A DNA stretch of 15,999 nucleotides from Streptosporangiaceae bacterium (GCA_025934635.1 JAICWX010000206.1:1-15999), one strand, 5' to 3'; counted from the first letter of the stretch, positions 5,521 to 13,660 are shown. Made by a program: numbers and translations. Notes: generated by a model from the letters alone, not told the origin.

Positions 5521-6717
5521 TTAGTCGCAGCCCATGGTGGAGACGGGGTTGGTGGCGTTCTGGCCGGCCTGGGCGTCGGCGGCTACCTGGGCGGCGGTGA
5601 GGGCGAAGCCGGTGTCGGAGACGCCGACGGCGGCGGCGAACACCACGCCGTCGACGGTGCCCGCGGGCGACAGCAGCGGGCCGCCGGAGTTGCCGGACTC
5701 GACCACGGCCCGGATCTCGTAGATCTGGCGGGTCACGGTGCTGGTCTGGTAGATGTTCGGCCCCTGGGCGTTCTGGATGCCGCCGATCCGGGCGGGCACG
5801 GTGTGCAGGGCCTGCGCGTCCAGCGGGAAGCCCGCGACCACCGCGTTGTCGCCCGGCCGGGCTTGCGCGGCGAACTGCAGCGGGGACAGGTTGAGCCCGG
5901 GGACGTACAGTACGGCCACGTCGACCTGCGGGTCGTAGAACACCACGGTGGCGGGCAGCGTCCGCTTGCCGATGGTGGTGACCGTCTGGTGTTGCGTGAC
6001 CCCGGCCACCACGTGCGCGTTGGTCATGATGTGGTCACGGGAGATGACGAAGCCGGAGCCCTCGATGGAGCGCTGGCAGCTGGGCGCCACCCCCTGCACC
6101 CGGACCACCCGGTCCTGCGCGGCCCGGAAGCCGGGGCTGGACAGCACGTTGGGGTCCGGAGCCGGGATGGCGAGGATGCGTTCCGCGCCGATCCCGCTGA
6201 ACACCTGAGCGTAGGTGCTGTTCTCGGCCAGCAGCCGGCGGAAGTCGGAGAACATGGTCCGCGCCGGAGTCGGCATGACCTTGTCCAGGGTCTGCAGCGC
6301 CAGCGAGTTGTTCACCTGCTGGTCGACCACGGGGAACGGGGATCCGTTCAGCACCGAACCGACCACCCAGGCGATCAGCAGCACCGAGACCATGCTGACG
6401 ACCGAGCCGCCCACCGAGTCGACCGCCGTGGCCGAGCGCCAGGTGACGGTGGACCGCATGGCCGCGCCGATCGAGGACGCGATGAACTGCCCGATCACGG
6501 CGAAGCTCACCAGCAGCACGACGGCGATGACGTCCTGCTGCGTCTGGCCGCCGACCAGGGCCCGGGAAATACTGGGGCCGAACTCCGCGCCGAGCAGCGC
6601 GCCGCCGACGAAGCCGAGGAAGCTGAGCACCCCGACGATGAAGCCCTGCCGGTAGCCGGACACAGCGAACGCGGCGACAACCACGATCAAGATGAGGTCG
6701 AGCACATCACCGCGCAC
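5521..6717 (-). CDS. marP: MarP-type membrane-anchored periplasmic serine protease
   Basis: 398 residues. The N-terminal 125 residues hold four predicted membrane helices of the CvpA (colicin V production) type; the C-terminal half is a chymotrypsin-like protease facing the periplasm. Catalytic triad: H235 (TNAHVVAG), D266 (DPQVDVAVLYVPG) and S344 (ESGNSGGP). C214 (APSCQRS) and C397 (second-last residue) match the two cysteines that form a redox-sensitive, activity-controlling disulfide in M. tuberculosis MarP (Rv3671c), where the triad is H235/D264/S343. MarP is required for survival at acid pH in M. tuberculosis, through peptidoglycan hydrolase processing. The start is GTG at 6717-6715, 39 nt after the NUDIX gene, with only a weak AGGG upstream, so it is probably co-transcribed with NUDIX and nth. 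The alpha/beta hydrolase and DUF1469 genes nearby are the conserved neighbours. Confidence 0.95.
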   Translation of the reverse strand: MRGDVLDLILIVVVAAFAVSGYRQGFIVGVLSFLGFVGGALLGAEFGPSISRALVGGQTQQDVIAVVLLVSFAVIGQFIASSIGAAMRSTVTWRSATAVDSVGGSVVSMVSVLLIAWVVGSVLNGSPFPVVDQQVNNSLALQTLDKVMPTPARTMFSDFRRLLAENSTYAQVFSGIGAERILAIPAPDPNVLSSPGFRAAQDRVVRVQGVAPSCQRSIEGSGFVISRDHIMTNAHVVAGVTQHQTVTTIGKRTLPATVVFYDPQVDVAVLYVPGLNLSPLQFAAQARPGDNAVVAGFPLDAQALHTVPARIGGIQNAQGPNIYQTSTVTRQIYEIRAVVESGNSGGPLLSPAGTVDGVVFAAAVGVSDTGFALTAAQVAADAQAGQNATNPVSTMGCD

Positions 6718-6756
6718 GACCCTAACGGTATTACGTTTTCGCCATTGTCAAGGCCA

Positions 6757-7410
6757 TCAGCGCGTTGTTTCCAGGTCCTCGACCCGGGTGGCATCCCACG
6801 GTTTCTCCCAGCCGCCCAGGGCCAGCAGGCGGTCGACCAGGGCGGCGGTGAAACCCCAGATGAGCATCCCGCGGACCCGGAAGGCGGGAGTTGTCCGCCC
6901 GTCGCGCACCTGCACCATCAGGCGGGTAGCCGGATCGGCCAGCTCGGCGACGCTGACCCGTTCCACCGCGGCGACCTCGGCCGTGTCGACCGGCGCGACC
7001 GCCGACGGCCGCCGCCACCAGGCCAGCACCGGCACGACCCGGAACCCGGTGCGCGGGATGAAGACCTCGGGCAAGATGCCGACCACGTCGACGCCGCCGG
7101 GGTCGAGGCCGACCTCCTCCACCGCCTCGCGCAGCGCGGCCCCGACCGGCCCGCCGTCCCCCGCGTCGATGGCCCCGCCGGGGAAGGCCGGCTGCCCCGC
7201 GTGCAGTCGCAGGTCCTCGCTGCGCTGGATGAACAGCAGGTCCGGGCCGTCCGGCCCGTCACCGAACAGGATGAGCACCGCCGACTCCCGGCCGCCGGTG
7301 GCGGGCGGGGTGAGCTGCGGGTGCACCTCCATCGTGGCGGCCACATCCGCCAGCTCGCGCAGCCACCCGGGGACAGGCGCGCCTGCCCCCGGCTCATGGC
7401 CGGGGATCAC
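6757..7410 (-). CDS. NUDIX hydrolase, probable CoA pyrophosphatase (NudL-like)
   Basis: 217 residues from the GTG at 7410-7408, whose GTGA overlaps the nth stop, a typical coupled start; the longer open frame upstream lies inside nth and is not used. [20 protein letters not shown] (58-77) is the CoA-pyrophosphatase signature that precedes the Nudix helix in this family. The Nudix box runs GGAIDAGD...[11 protein letters not shown], with R94, E95, E98 and E99 as metal-site residues. The extra residue in the box relative to MutT also occurs in E. coli NudL. The family splits CoA and its derivatives to 3',5'-ADP and phosphopantetheine; the substrate here is inferred from the signature. It corresponds to Rv3672c beside marP. 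The thioredoxin-like gene found between NUDIX and nth in M. tuberculosis is missing. It is the second gene of the nth-NUDIX-marP unit. Confidence 0.9.
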   Translation of the reverse strand: MIPGHEPGAGAPVPGWLRELADVAATMEVHPQLTPPATGGRESAVLILFGDGPDGPDLLFIQRSEDLRLHAGQPAFPGGAIDAGDGGPVGAALREAVEEVGLDPGGVDVVGILPEVFIPRTGFRVVPVLAWWRRPSAVAPVDTAEVAAVERVSVAELADPATRLMVQVRDGRTTPAFRVRGMLIWGFTAALVDRLLALGGWEKPWDATRVEDLETTR

Positions 7411-8114
7411 GAGAACGGGCCGGGCTTGACGAGCTTGGCCGCGACCACCGGGTCGGTGGGTCCCTCGCCGTACGAGGGACAGAGCCGGGCCAGCCCGCAC
7501 GCGCCGCAGGCGGGGCGGCGGGAATGGCAGACCCGCCGGCCATGCCAGATCATCCGCTGGGACAGGTCGGTCCAGTCCTTGCGCGGGATGAGCGTGGCCA
7601 CCACCGCCTCGACCTTCACCGGGTCGGTCTCCGTGGTCCAGCCGAACCGGCGGGTCAGTCGCCCGAAGTGGGTATCCACGGTGATGCCGGGGATGCCGAA
7701 GGCATTGCCCAGCACGACATTGGCCGTCTTACGGCCCACGCCCGGCAGGGTGACCAGGTCTTTGAGGCGGCCCGGCACCTCGCCCCCGTACCGTTCGCAC
7801 AGCGCCTGGCCCAGGCCCAGCAGGCTGTTCGCCTTGGCGTGATAGAAGCCGGTCGACTGGATGATCTTCTCCAGCTCTTCGCGGTCGGCGCCTGCGTAGT
7901 CCGCGGCCGTGGGGTAGCGCGCGAACAAGGTCGGGGTGACCAGGTTGACGCGCACGTCCGTGGTCTGGGCGGACAGGACGGTCGCGACGAGCAGCTCGAG
8001 CGGGGTGGAAAAGTTCAGCTCGGTGTACACGTTCGGGTAGAGCAGGGCAAGCTCGCGGTTGATCCGGCGGGCGCGCCGGACCAGCGCCGTGTGCGAAGGA
8101 GGCTCGGCGGTCAC
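7407..8114 (-). CDS. nth: Endonuclease III (DNA glycosylase/AP lyase)
   Basis: 235 residues, normal for actinobacterial Nth. It removes oxidised pyrimidines and cleaves abasic sites in base-excision repair. The helix-hairpin-helix [18 protein letters not shown] (123-140) contains the catalytic lysine K129; the catalytic aspartate is D147 in [16 protein letters not shown]-terminal 4Fe-4S cluster has the exact C-x6-C-x2-C-x5-C spacing (C196, C203, C206, C212). The start is GTG at 8114-8112; GGAAAG directly precedes it, so the ribosome-binding site is poorly spaced, and the last codons of the upstream gene form a strong hairpin only 18 nt away. The gap to that gene is 9 nt, and the stop overlaps the NUDIX start, so all are probably one transcript. 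By position it corresponds to Rv3674c. Confidence 0.96.
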   Translation of the reverse strand: MTAEPPSHTALVRRARRINRELALLYPNVYTELNFSTPLELLVATVLSAQTTDVRVNLVTPTLFARYPTAADYAGADREELEKIIQSTGFYHAKANSLLGLGQALCERYGGEVPGRLKDLVTLPGVGRKTANVVLGNAFGIPGITVDTHFGRLTRRFGWTTETDPVKVEAVVATLIPRKDWTDLSQRMIWHGRRVCHSRRPACGACGLARLCPSYGEGPTDPVVAAKLVKPGPFS

Positions 8115-8123
8115 CTTTCCAGC

Positions 8124-10316
8124 TTAGGGCCGCCCGGCCCGCGAGCGGGCCGGGTCACGCGGCCTGGACCGGTGCCAGCTGGCCGGGCCTAACGACGACG
8201 GGTCGGCCGGGGGGCTGCTGGACATGGTCCCCGACGATGGTGACGGCCCGGGCGACGGGTGGTGATGGTGCCACGAGGAGCCGGAACCGCCCGGCTGCGC
8301 TGACCAGCTGACCGAGACTATCTGGGTGTCCGAGCCGGGCGCCTGGAAGGAGATGGCACCGCTGCCCGCACTGGCACCCCGGCTGACCTGCACCGTCACC
8401 GTGACGCTCTGCCCGTTCTCCAGCGTGCTTCCGTAGCTGCTCAGGCTGATCTGGCCCGGCGGGTTCACGCTGGCCGACCAGTCGACCGTCCCGCCGGCCG
8501 CGGTAAGGGTGATCTGGCCGGTGTTACCGCCGCCGAGGACCACGCCGCCGGCTGACAGCTGCAGCGTGCCCGGGGCGGCCGTCGTCCCGCCCGCAGCCGG
8601 GACGCCGCTGTTCGGCTGGGCGCCGGGGGCCTGGCCGGGTGGCAGCGGCTGGGTGGCGGTGGTGATCATGACCTGGCTCTTGTTGCCGGCCGTGTTCACC
8701 AGCGGCGACGGCGTGGACAGCCGGGGCCCGGCCGGGTGGTCAGCTCCGGTACCCGACGGGCCGCGGGACGAGGTGGGGCCCGCCACGGGGAGACCGGAGG
8801 CCTGCAGCGCGGGCCCGGTGGCCGACCCGGCGGCCAGGGTGGGGGTGACGCTCCCGTTCGAGGCCGGCTTGCCCGGCCCGGCCATAGCGATCGCCGAGGC
8901 GATCACGACAGCCGAGACGAGTACGCCCGCGCCGGCGATTACCAGCCTGCCCCGGTGAACCCGGGGCGGCCTGGACGCCTCTTTCTTGGCGGCCAGCCCG
9001 GAGGCCGCGGGCGCCGGACCGGAGAAGCGAACCGGGGCGGATGCAACGGCTGGGGCAGGGGAAGCCACCGGGGCCGGGGCAGCCGCCGGAGCGAACGGGG
9101 CGGCAGCAGGACCGGATCCGGCCCCGGACGGGCGGGAGTTCCAGGCGAGAGAGGCGCCAGGGGTTCCGGCGACGGACGGGCCAGCGCTTCCGGCGCGGAA
9201 CGGATCAGCGCTTCCGGCGGGGGCCGGGCCGGGAGTCCCCGCGGAGGGCGGACCGGGGGCCCCGGCGGCACGGGCGGGCGGCTCCGGGACACGGACATAC
9301 GAGGCGAGGGACGGACCCAGCGCTGACCGGCCGAGGCCGGCCGCCGCAGCAGCCGGAGCAGCCACCGGAGCAGCCGAGGCCACGGCCGGGGTGGATGGGG
9401 CCGCGGGGGCCACCGGGACCGGAGGAGCCGGGGCTTGGGTCGCGGGGGCGGGGGCCTGGGGCGCGGGAGCCGGAGTCTCCGGGGCCGGGGCCGCGGTGGG
9501 CGGGACGAGGGCGGCCTGGGCCAGGGCGGGAGCGGGGGGCGGGACGTGCCCGGCCAGGGCGGCCAGGATCTCGGTCCGGTCCTGCGGCGTCAGGGCGGGC
9601 GCCGGGAGCAGGGCGAAGATGCGGGTGGCGGAGACGTTGCGGGGGACCTCGGGACCGCAGGCCGGGCAGCCGTCGGCGTGCTCGAGCACGCGCTCCCGGA
9701 CCTCGGCGGTCACCGGGCCGAGATGGTCGCCCGAGCTGACCTGGTCGGCGGGGACGGCCACACCCAGGTCAGCCAGCAGCGCGTCCCGGTCGGGGCAGGC
9801 GGGGCCGCGGCCGGCCAGGATCTCGGCGCCGAGCGCCCGCTCCAGGTTCCGCCGCCCGCGGTCCAGCAGGTCCTCGGCCGCCGCGGCGGGCAGGCCGAGG
9901 ACCTGGCCGAGGTCCACGTAGTGGCGGCAGGCGAGGTCGAGAGCCTCGAATTCGGCGGGGTCCAGGCTCATCGCCGCGTTCCAGGACATCAGCCGGGCAT
10001 CGGCGGCGGGCAGGCCCAGCCGGGCCGGCGACTCGTCGGCGGCCGCCGGGGGCTGCGCCTGGTGCCGCCGGCATTCCGCGCGGGCCAGCGAGTAGAGCCA
10101 CGGGCCGAGCGATTCCGGGTCCTCGGGATCGGCCAGCCGGGCGATGTGCGCCTGCGCGACCAGGAGCGTGTCCCGCAGCGCGACCTGGGCCAGCTCGCGG
10201 CTCCGCAGCATGCTCCAGCAGTAGCGGAAGAGCCGGTCGCCGTAGGCGTCGAAGAGCCCGGCCAGCGCGTCGGGCGAGCTCGTCAGGAGGGCGGCAGCGA
10301 GTCGGGGGTCGTCCAT
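8124..10316 (-). CDS. ECF-like sigma factor fused to zinc motif, TM segment and BACON-like domain
   Basis: 730 residues from ATG 10316. Residues about 18-86 (GLFDAYGDRLFRYCWSMLRS ... PWLYSLARAECRRH) look like sigma-70 region 2 of an ECF factor; 120-166 (FEALDLACRHYVDLGQVLGL ... RGRRNLERALGA) look like region 4 with its helix-turn-helix. H213-x3-C217-x2-C220 matches the zinc motif of ZAS anti-sigma factors. A Pro/Ala/Gly-rich linker (about 258-450) leads to one membrane helix (457-479, after RVHRGR), a second low-complexity stretch, and a beta-rich domain at 581-674 (GTLQLSAGGVVLGGGNTGQI...) resembling a BACON/Ig-like fold. The C-tail carries four consecutive His (683-686). Topology puts the sigma domains in the cytoplasm and the beta domain outside. 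This suggests a membrane-tethered regulator; signal and target promoters are unknown. The in-frame GTG at 10322 is a less likely start. Confidence 0.8.
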   Translation of the reverse strand: MDDPRLAAALLTSSPDALAGLFDAYGDRLFRYCWSMLRSRELAQVALRDTLLVAQAHIARLADPEDPESLGPWLYSLARAECRRHQAQPPAAADESPARLGLPAADARLMSWNAAMSLDPAEFEALDLACRHYVDLGQVLGLPAAAAEDLLDRGRRNLERALGAEILAGRGPACPDRDALLADLGVAVPADQVSSGDHLGPVTAEVRERVLEHADGCPACGPEVPRNVSATRIFALLPAPALTPQDRTEILAALAGHVPPPAPALAQAALVPPTAAPAPETPAPAPQAPAPATQAPAPPVPVAPAAPSTPAVASAAPVAAPAAAAAGLGRSALGPSLASYVRVPEPPARAAGAPGPPSAGTPGPAPAGSADPFRAGSAGPSVAGTPGASLAWNSRPSGAGSGPAAAPFAPAAAPAPVASPAPAVASAPVRFSGPAPAASGLAAKKEASRPPRVHRGRLVIAGAGVLVSAVVIASAIAMAGPGKPASNGSVTPTLAAGSATGPALQASGLPVAGPTSSRGPSGTGADHPAGPRLSTPSPLVNTAGNKSQVMITTATQPLPPGQAPGAQPNSGVPAAGGTTAAPGTLQLSAGGVVLGGGNTGQITLTAAGGTVDWSASVNPPGQISLSSYGSTLENGQSVTVTVQVSRGASAGSGAISFQAPGSDTQIVSVSWSAQPGGSGSSWHHHHPSPGPSPSSGTMSSSPPADPSSLGPASWHRSRPRDPARSRAGRP
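8133..8154. other. Strong hairpin in the last codons of the sigma-like gene, just before nth
   Basis: CCCGGCCCGC (8133-8142) and GCGGGCCGGG (8145-8154) are perfectly complementary with two bases between; realistically 9 bp with a 4-nt loop. It lies 18 nt upstream of the nth start codon on the minus strand. No T-tract follows. It may attenuate or space transcription or translation of nth, or simply reflect GC-rich codons. Confidence 0.5.
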
Positions 10317-10323
10317 GCCCACG

Positions 10324-10329
10324 AAAATA
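10324..10329 (-). promoter_or_regulatory. Possible -10 box of a leaderless sigma-like gene
   Basis: Minus-strand TATTTT lies 7 nt before ATG 10316, the distance at which transcription would begin at or next to the start codon. No Shine-Dalgarno sequence is present. A -35 box was not recognised. Confidence 0.35.
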
Positions 10330-10393
10330 GAGCATGGAAACTACTCTCAGCTACTGATTCAACACAACGAGTGTTCAAAGCGCCGTTATTTCC

Positions 10394-11149
10394 CTACTGT
10401 GCCGAAGGGCCGTGTACGGCGCATCTGCCCGGATCGTAGGGACCGGGGGCGAGGCGCGCGGCCAGGGCGGCGCCGAGCCGGTCGGCCGGGTCGAGGTGGC
10501 GGCCGAGCACGATCACCGCGACCCGCCCCGCCCCCGCGCGCTTGAGCGCGGCGGCCGCAGACTGGGCACTGGCGCCTGATACCCAGGAATCGTCGAGGAG
10601 AAGGACGTTGGCGTTCAGCCTGACTCGTTCGGCGTAAAAGCGGGTCGCGTCGGGATCGCGGCCCTGGGACCCCGGCCGGATGACCAGCGGGGCCGGCCGC
10701 AGCCGCAGGTACGGTGCGGCCAGGTCGAGCAGCGGGTGCGGCCCGGGGCGGCCGCAGCCGGTCGGGACGACGGCGAGCAGGCCGGGGGCGGTCAGGCCGG
10801 CCTGCCGCCACACGCAGCGGCCGTGATCGTGCAGGAAAGCCAGCAGCAGGGCCAGCAGCGACGTCCGCGCGGCGGCGGCCAGCTCCCGGCCGGCCGTGTA
10901 GCGCCACAGGTCGCCGGCGAACGCGGTGCCCTTCACCGCGTAGGAGATGGGCACCACGGCGTCGGCGAGCAGGCCCGGGCCGAGCCGTTCGTGCTGCCCG
11001 CACTGGTAGCAGCGGGCGTATCCGGGGGCCGCCGGCCCGCGGCAGACCGCGCAGACGCCCGCGCGGCCGGCCGGCTCGGGCGGGTACACGCGGGCACGCC
11101 GGCGCAGGCGGTCCCAGCCGCCGGCCGGCCCTGGCGTCGATCCGGGCAT
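10394..11149 (-). CDS. ComF-like phosphoribosyltransferase-domain protein
   Basis: 251 residues. A zinc ribbon CAVC...CYQC (C33, C36, C47, C50) precedes a type I phosphoribosyltransferase domain; its PRPP-binding loop reads NVLLLDDSWVSGASAQSA (181-198). This is the ComF arrangement. ComF is needed for DNA uptake in naturally competent bacteria; in actinobacteria such proteins are common and their job is unclear, so a competence role is not claimed. The loop DDSWVSGAS deviates from the usual DDVxTTGxT. ATG 11149 has no Shine-Dalgarno site, but TACGAT lies 6 nt upstream, fitting a leaderless transcript. The sigma-like gene follows in the same direction about 77 nt downstream, and a membrane-protein gene diverges from the same intergenic region. 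Confidence 0.82.
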   Translation of the reverse strand: MPGSTPGPAGGWDRLRRRARVYPPEPAGRAGVCAVCRGPAAPGYARCYQCGQHERLGPGLLADAVVPISYAVKGTAFAGDLWRYTAGRELAAAARTSLLALLLAFLHDHGRCVWRQAGLTAPGLLAVVPTGCGRPGPHPLLDLAAPYLRLRPAPLVIRPGSQGRDPDATRFYAERVRLNANVLLLDDSWVSGASAQSAAAALKRAGAGRVAVIVLGRHLDPADRLGAALAARLAPGPYDPGRCAVHGPSAQ

Positions 11150-11155
11150 GGGGCG

Positions 11156-11161
11156 ATCGTA
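11156..11161 (-). promoter_or_regulatory. -10 box for a leaderless ComF-like gene
   Basis: Minus-strand TACGAT (TAnnnT consensus) ends 6 nt before ATG 11149, which would place the transcription start on the ATG. No ribosome-binding site is visible upstream. A -35 match is weak. Confidence 0.5.
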
Positions 11162-11316
11162 AAGGCGGGGACTGACAACCGCGGGCTGTGACGAGCTTCA
11201 CCTTCGTCACGCGGACGCGCCGGGCGGTCGCAATTGATGACGACACCGGTCAAATCTCTCCCATAGGCCCGCCTGGCATCGCCCGATGCGGCAGAATGAG
11301 GCCTGCCAGGAAGGCG

Positions 11317-11334
11317 GCCGGGTCCTGACCCGGC
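11317..11334. other. Short hairpin in the leader of the GT-C-like gene
   Basis: GCCGGGT (11317-11323) and ACCCGGC (11328-11334) flank CCTG. It sits about 66 nt upstream of the GTG at 11401 in the divergent intergenic region. Role unknown. Confidence 0.35.
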
Positions 11335-11400
11335 AATCCCCGCAGCCTGCTGTACCTGCCTGATGTAACTGCCTGTTGCGACTCATGGCGAGGATTCTGC

Positions 11401-13083
11401 GTGACCGACACGAGGGACACCGCGTTGCCCGCGGCCAGCCCGGTAGGCACCGGCCCGGCCAGTACGGGCCAGGCCGGCGTGACCCCGGCCGGCGCGGGGA
11501 CCTCCGTCGCGGCGGGCTCCCGGATGGACCGGATCATGTGGGCGACCGTGGACTTCGTCCGGCGGCACTGGGTGTTCTGCCTGGTGCTGGCGGGCGGCCT
11601 GATGCTGCGCGCCCTCGCCCAGATCGCTTACGAGCCCGCGCTGCTGTTCATCGACTCGAAGAAGTACATCTTCGGCACCGACTACGTGAACACCATCTGG
11701 GGCTCGTTCGATCCGCTGGGCTACTCGCTGCTGGTGATCCGCCCGGTGCTGATCTTCGGCGGGAACCTGGCCTTCGTGGCCGTGGTGCAGCACGGGCTCG
11801 GGATCGCCATGGCCGGCGCGCTGTACGCGCTGATGGTGCGGCGCGGGGCGTGGCGCTGGCTGGCGGCGCTGGCGGTGGCGCCGGTGCTGCTCGACGCCTA
11901 CCAGCTCAACGCCGAGCAGACGATCATGCCGGACGTGCTGTTCGAGACGCTGCTGGTGGCGGGGGTCGTGCTGCTGCTGTGGCAGCCCCGGCCCGGCCTG
12001 TTCCTGGTCATCCTGGGCGGGCTGGCGCTCGGCTCGTCCGCCCCGGTCCGTCAGGTGGGCGAGGCGCTCATCGCCCCGGCGCTGATCTACGTGGTGCTGG
12101 CCGCGCGGGGCTGGCGCACCAAGGTGCTGCACGGCGCGGTAATGACCTTCTGCTTCGCGCTGCCGGTGCTGGGCTACATGAGCTACTCCGCGGTGGTCAT
12201 GCACTACGGGTTCGAGCTGTCCAACATGGGCAACGCGTACCTGTACGGGCGGGCGGCGCACGCCGCCGACTGCGCCGCGCTGACGATCCCCGCCCGCGAG
12301 CGGCCGCTGTGCCCGAGCCCGCCGGTCGCCGCCGCGCTGGGGGTGGACGGCCTGGTCAACGCGCCGGAATCGCCGCGGGTGCTGTACCAGCCGGTCGACG
12401 ACCAGCTCGGCGTCCTGATCGACACCCTGCCGTGGCAGAAGGCGATGGCCTACAGCGTGCTGAAGCAGCAGCCGCTGCGGGTGGCGGGCGACATCGCCCG
12501 GGACTCGGTGAAACTCTTTGCCTTGACTAGGAACACCGATCAAGGTGACACGCCGATCTCGCGCTGGCAGTTCCAGTTCGGCTACCCGTACTACCCGCCC
12601 GGCGTCACCTGGCACGGGCCGAACGCCGTGAACAAGGTGTTCAAGCGGACCGGCGGCGGCGGGCGCGCGCGGGTGCACTGGAAGGCCGACATCGCGCTGC
12701 GCTACTACCAGCTGCACGTCGGGTACACGCCGGGACCGGTATTCCTGTTCGGCCTGCTGGCCGGGCTGGCCGGGATCTTCACCTTCCGGCGGCGCCGCGA
12801 CCCCGGGCAGGTCCTGGCCTGCGTGCTGGTCACCGGGTGCGCGGTGGCCGTGCTGCTGGGCGCGGACCTGTACGAGTTCTCCTGGCGCTACCAGCTGCCC
12901 GCCCTGGTCACGCTGCCGGTGGCCGGCGCGCTCGGGATCGTCGCGGTGACCCGGTACATCCGGGCGCGGCAGGCCCGGACGGCGGACGCCAAGGCCGGAG
13001 CCGGGGCTGGAACTGAGGCCAAGCTGGCGGCTTCCGGGGCGGCCGCGCCGGCCGGCGAGCTGGCCACCGCCGTCCCCGAGTAA
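11401..13083 (+). CDS. Polytopic membrane protein, GT-C-type glycosyltransferase-like
   Basis: 560 residues. After a disordered Ala/Gly/Thr-rich start (1-45) there are roughly 10-11 hydrophobic helices, most before residue 270, then an extracytoplasmic segment (about 270-440, with C291 and C304) and three more helices near the C-terminus, ending in a low-complexity tail. LLFIDSKKYIFGTDY (81-95), with D85 in the first outer loop, LNAEQTIMPDVLFE (169-182) and RYQLPALVTLP (496-506) resemble the layout of the GT-C/PMT-like glycosyltransferases, which use polyprenyl-phosphate sugars outside the membrane. The family call rests on layout and weak motifs. GTG 11401 has GAGGA six bases upstream; an in-frame ATG at 11524 lacks a ribosome-binding site. 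The NUDIX gene follows after 16 nt. Substrate unknown. Confidence 0.72.
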   Translation: MTDTRDTALPAASPVGTGPASTGQAGVTPAGAGTSVAAGSRMDRIMWATVDFVRRHWVFCLVLAGGLMLRALAQIAYEPALLFIDSKKYIFGTDYVNTIWGSFDPLGYSLLVIRPVLIFGGNLAFVAVVQHGLGIAMAGALYALMVRRGAWRWLAALAVAPVLLDAYQLNAEQTIMPDVLFETLLVAGVVLLLWQPRPGLFLVILGGLALGSSAPVRQVGEALIAPALIYVVLAARGWRTKVLHGAVMTFCFALPVLGYMSYSAVVMHYGFELSNMGNAYLYGRAAHAADCAALTIPARERPLCPSPPVAAALGVDGLVNAPESPRVLYQPVDDQLGVLIDTLPWQKAMAYSVLKQQPLRVAGDIARDSVKLFALTRNTDQGDTPISRWQFQFGYPYYPPGVTWHGPNAVNKVFKRTGGGGRARVHWKADIALRYYQLHVGYTPGPVFLFGLLAGLAGIFTFRRRRDPGQVLACVLVTGCAVAVLLGADLYEFSWRYQLPALVTLPVAGALGIVAVTRYIRARQARTADAKAGAGAGTEAKLAASGAAAPAGELATAVPE

Positions 13084-13099
13084 GCGGCATCCTGGCCTC

Positions 13100-13660
13100 A
13101 TGCGTTTCGACAGCGACGACCCCGATGTCCGCATGCTCACCTCCGGCGTGGTCTACGAGGACCACTGGATGCGGCTGCGCCGGGACGACATCGAGCGCCG
13201 CGACGGCTCCCGCGGCACGTACGCGTTCGTCGAGAAGCGCGACTTCGCGCTGGTCATCCCGGCCGAACGCGGCGGTTTCCACCTGGTCGAGGAGTACCGC
13301 TACCCCACCGGGCGGCGGACCTGGTCGTTCCCGCAGGGCGGCTGGCCGCACGGGGAATCCGGCGAGCCGGACGAGCTCGCCCGGATGGAGCTCGAGCAGG
13401 AGACCGGGCTGCGCGCCCGTGAGCTGGTCCGGCTCGGGTACCTGCACACCGCGCACGGCCTGACCGACCAGGCCGGGTACTTCTACCTGGCCACCGGTCT
13501 CGAGCCGGGGACCCTGGACCTGGAGACCGAGGAGCAGGACATGTGCCAGGCCTGGTTCCCCCGGGGCAGGTTCGAGGAGATGATCAGCGAGGGCCTGATC
13601 ACCGACGATGACACCGTCGCCGGGTACGCCCTGCTGCTGATGCACGAGCGCGGCCTCTAG
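13100..13660 (+). CDS. NUDIX hydrolase with degenerate Nudix box (ADP-ribose-pyrophosphatase-like)
   Basis: 186 residues. The fold outline (VEEYRYPTGRRTWSFPQGGW, residues 63-82, before the Nudix helix) is like ADP-sugar/ADP-ribose pyrophosphatases. The Nudix helix reads ARMELEQETGL (94-104): the expected R-E-x-x-E-E is M96-E97-L98-E99-Q100-E101, so the arginine and one metal-binding glutamate are replaced, and the box has two extra residues between the first glutamate and this helix. I recall related actinobacterial proteins with ALARAELAQETGL, so this may be a feature of the branch and not a defect. Activity and substrate are uncertain. The ATG at 13100 has no clear Shine-Dalgarno sequence and lies 16 nt past the preceding stop, suggesting co-transcription. 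The prpE gene follows about 50 nt later. Confidence 0.85.
   Translation: MRFDSDDPDVRMLTSGVVYEDHWMRLRRDDIERRDGSRGTYAFVEKRDFALVIPAERGGFHLVEEYRYPTGRRTWSFPQGGWPHGESGEPDELARMELEQETGLRARELVRLGYLHTAHGLTDQAGYFYLATGLEPGTLDLETEEQDMCQAWFPRGRFEEMISEGLITDDDTVAGYALLLMHERGL

Noticed and set aside
7411..7500. N-terminal extension of the NUDIX gene into nth
   Set aside because: The GTG overlapping the nth stop gives a normal-length protein, and the extension has no family similarity.
5803..7842. 679-codon open frame on the plus strand
   Set aside because: Lies antisense to marP, NUDIX and nth, all of which have full catalytic motifs; its translation has no recognisable domain.
8985..9540. Possible tandem-repeat array or CRISPR-like element
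   Set aside because: Repetition comes from Pro/Ala/Gly codons of the linker in the sigma-like gene (for example AGCGCTTCCGGCG at 9183 and 9207); no regular repeat-spacer pattern.
11383..13140. 585-codon open frame on the minus strand
   Set aside because: Antisense to the membrane-protein gene; His/Arg/Gln-rich translation typical of shadow frames.
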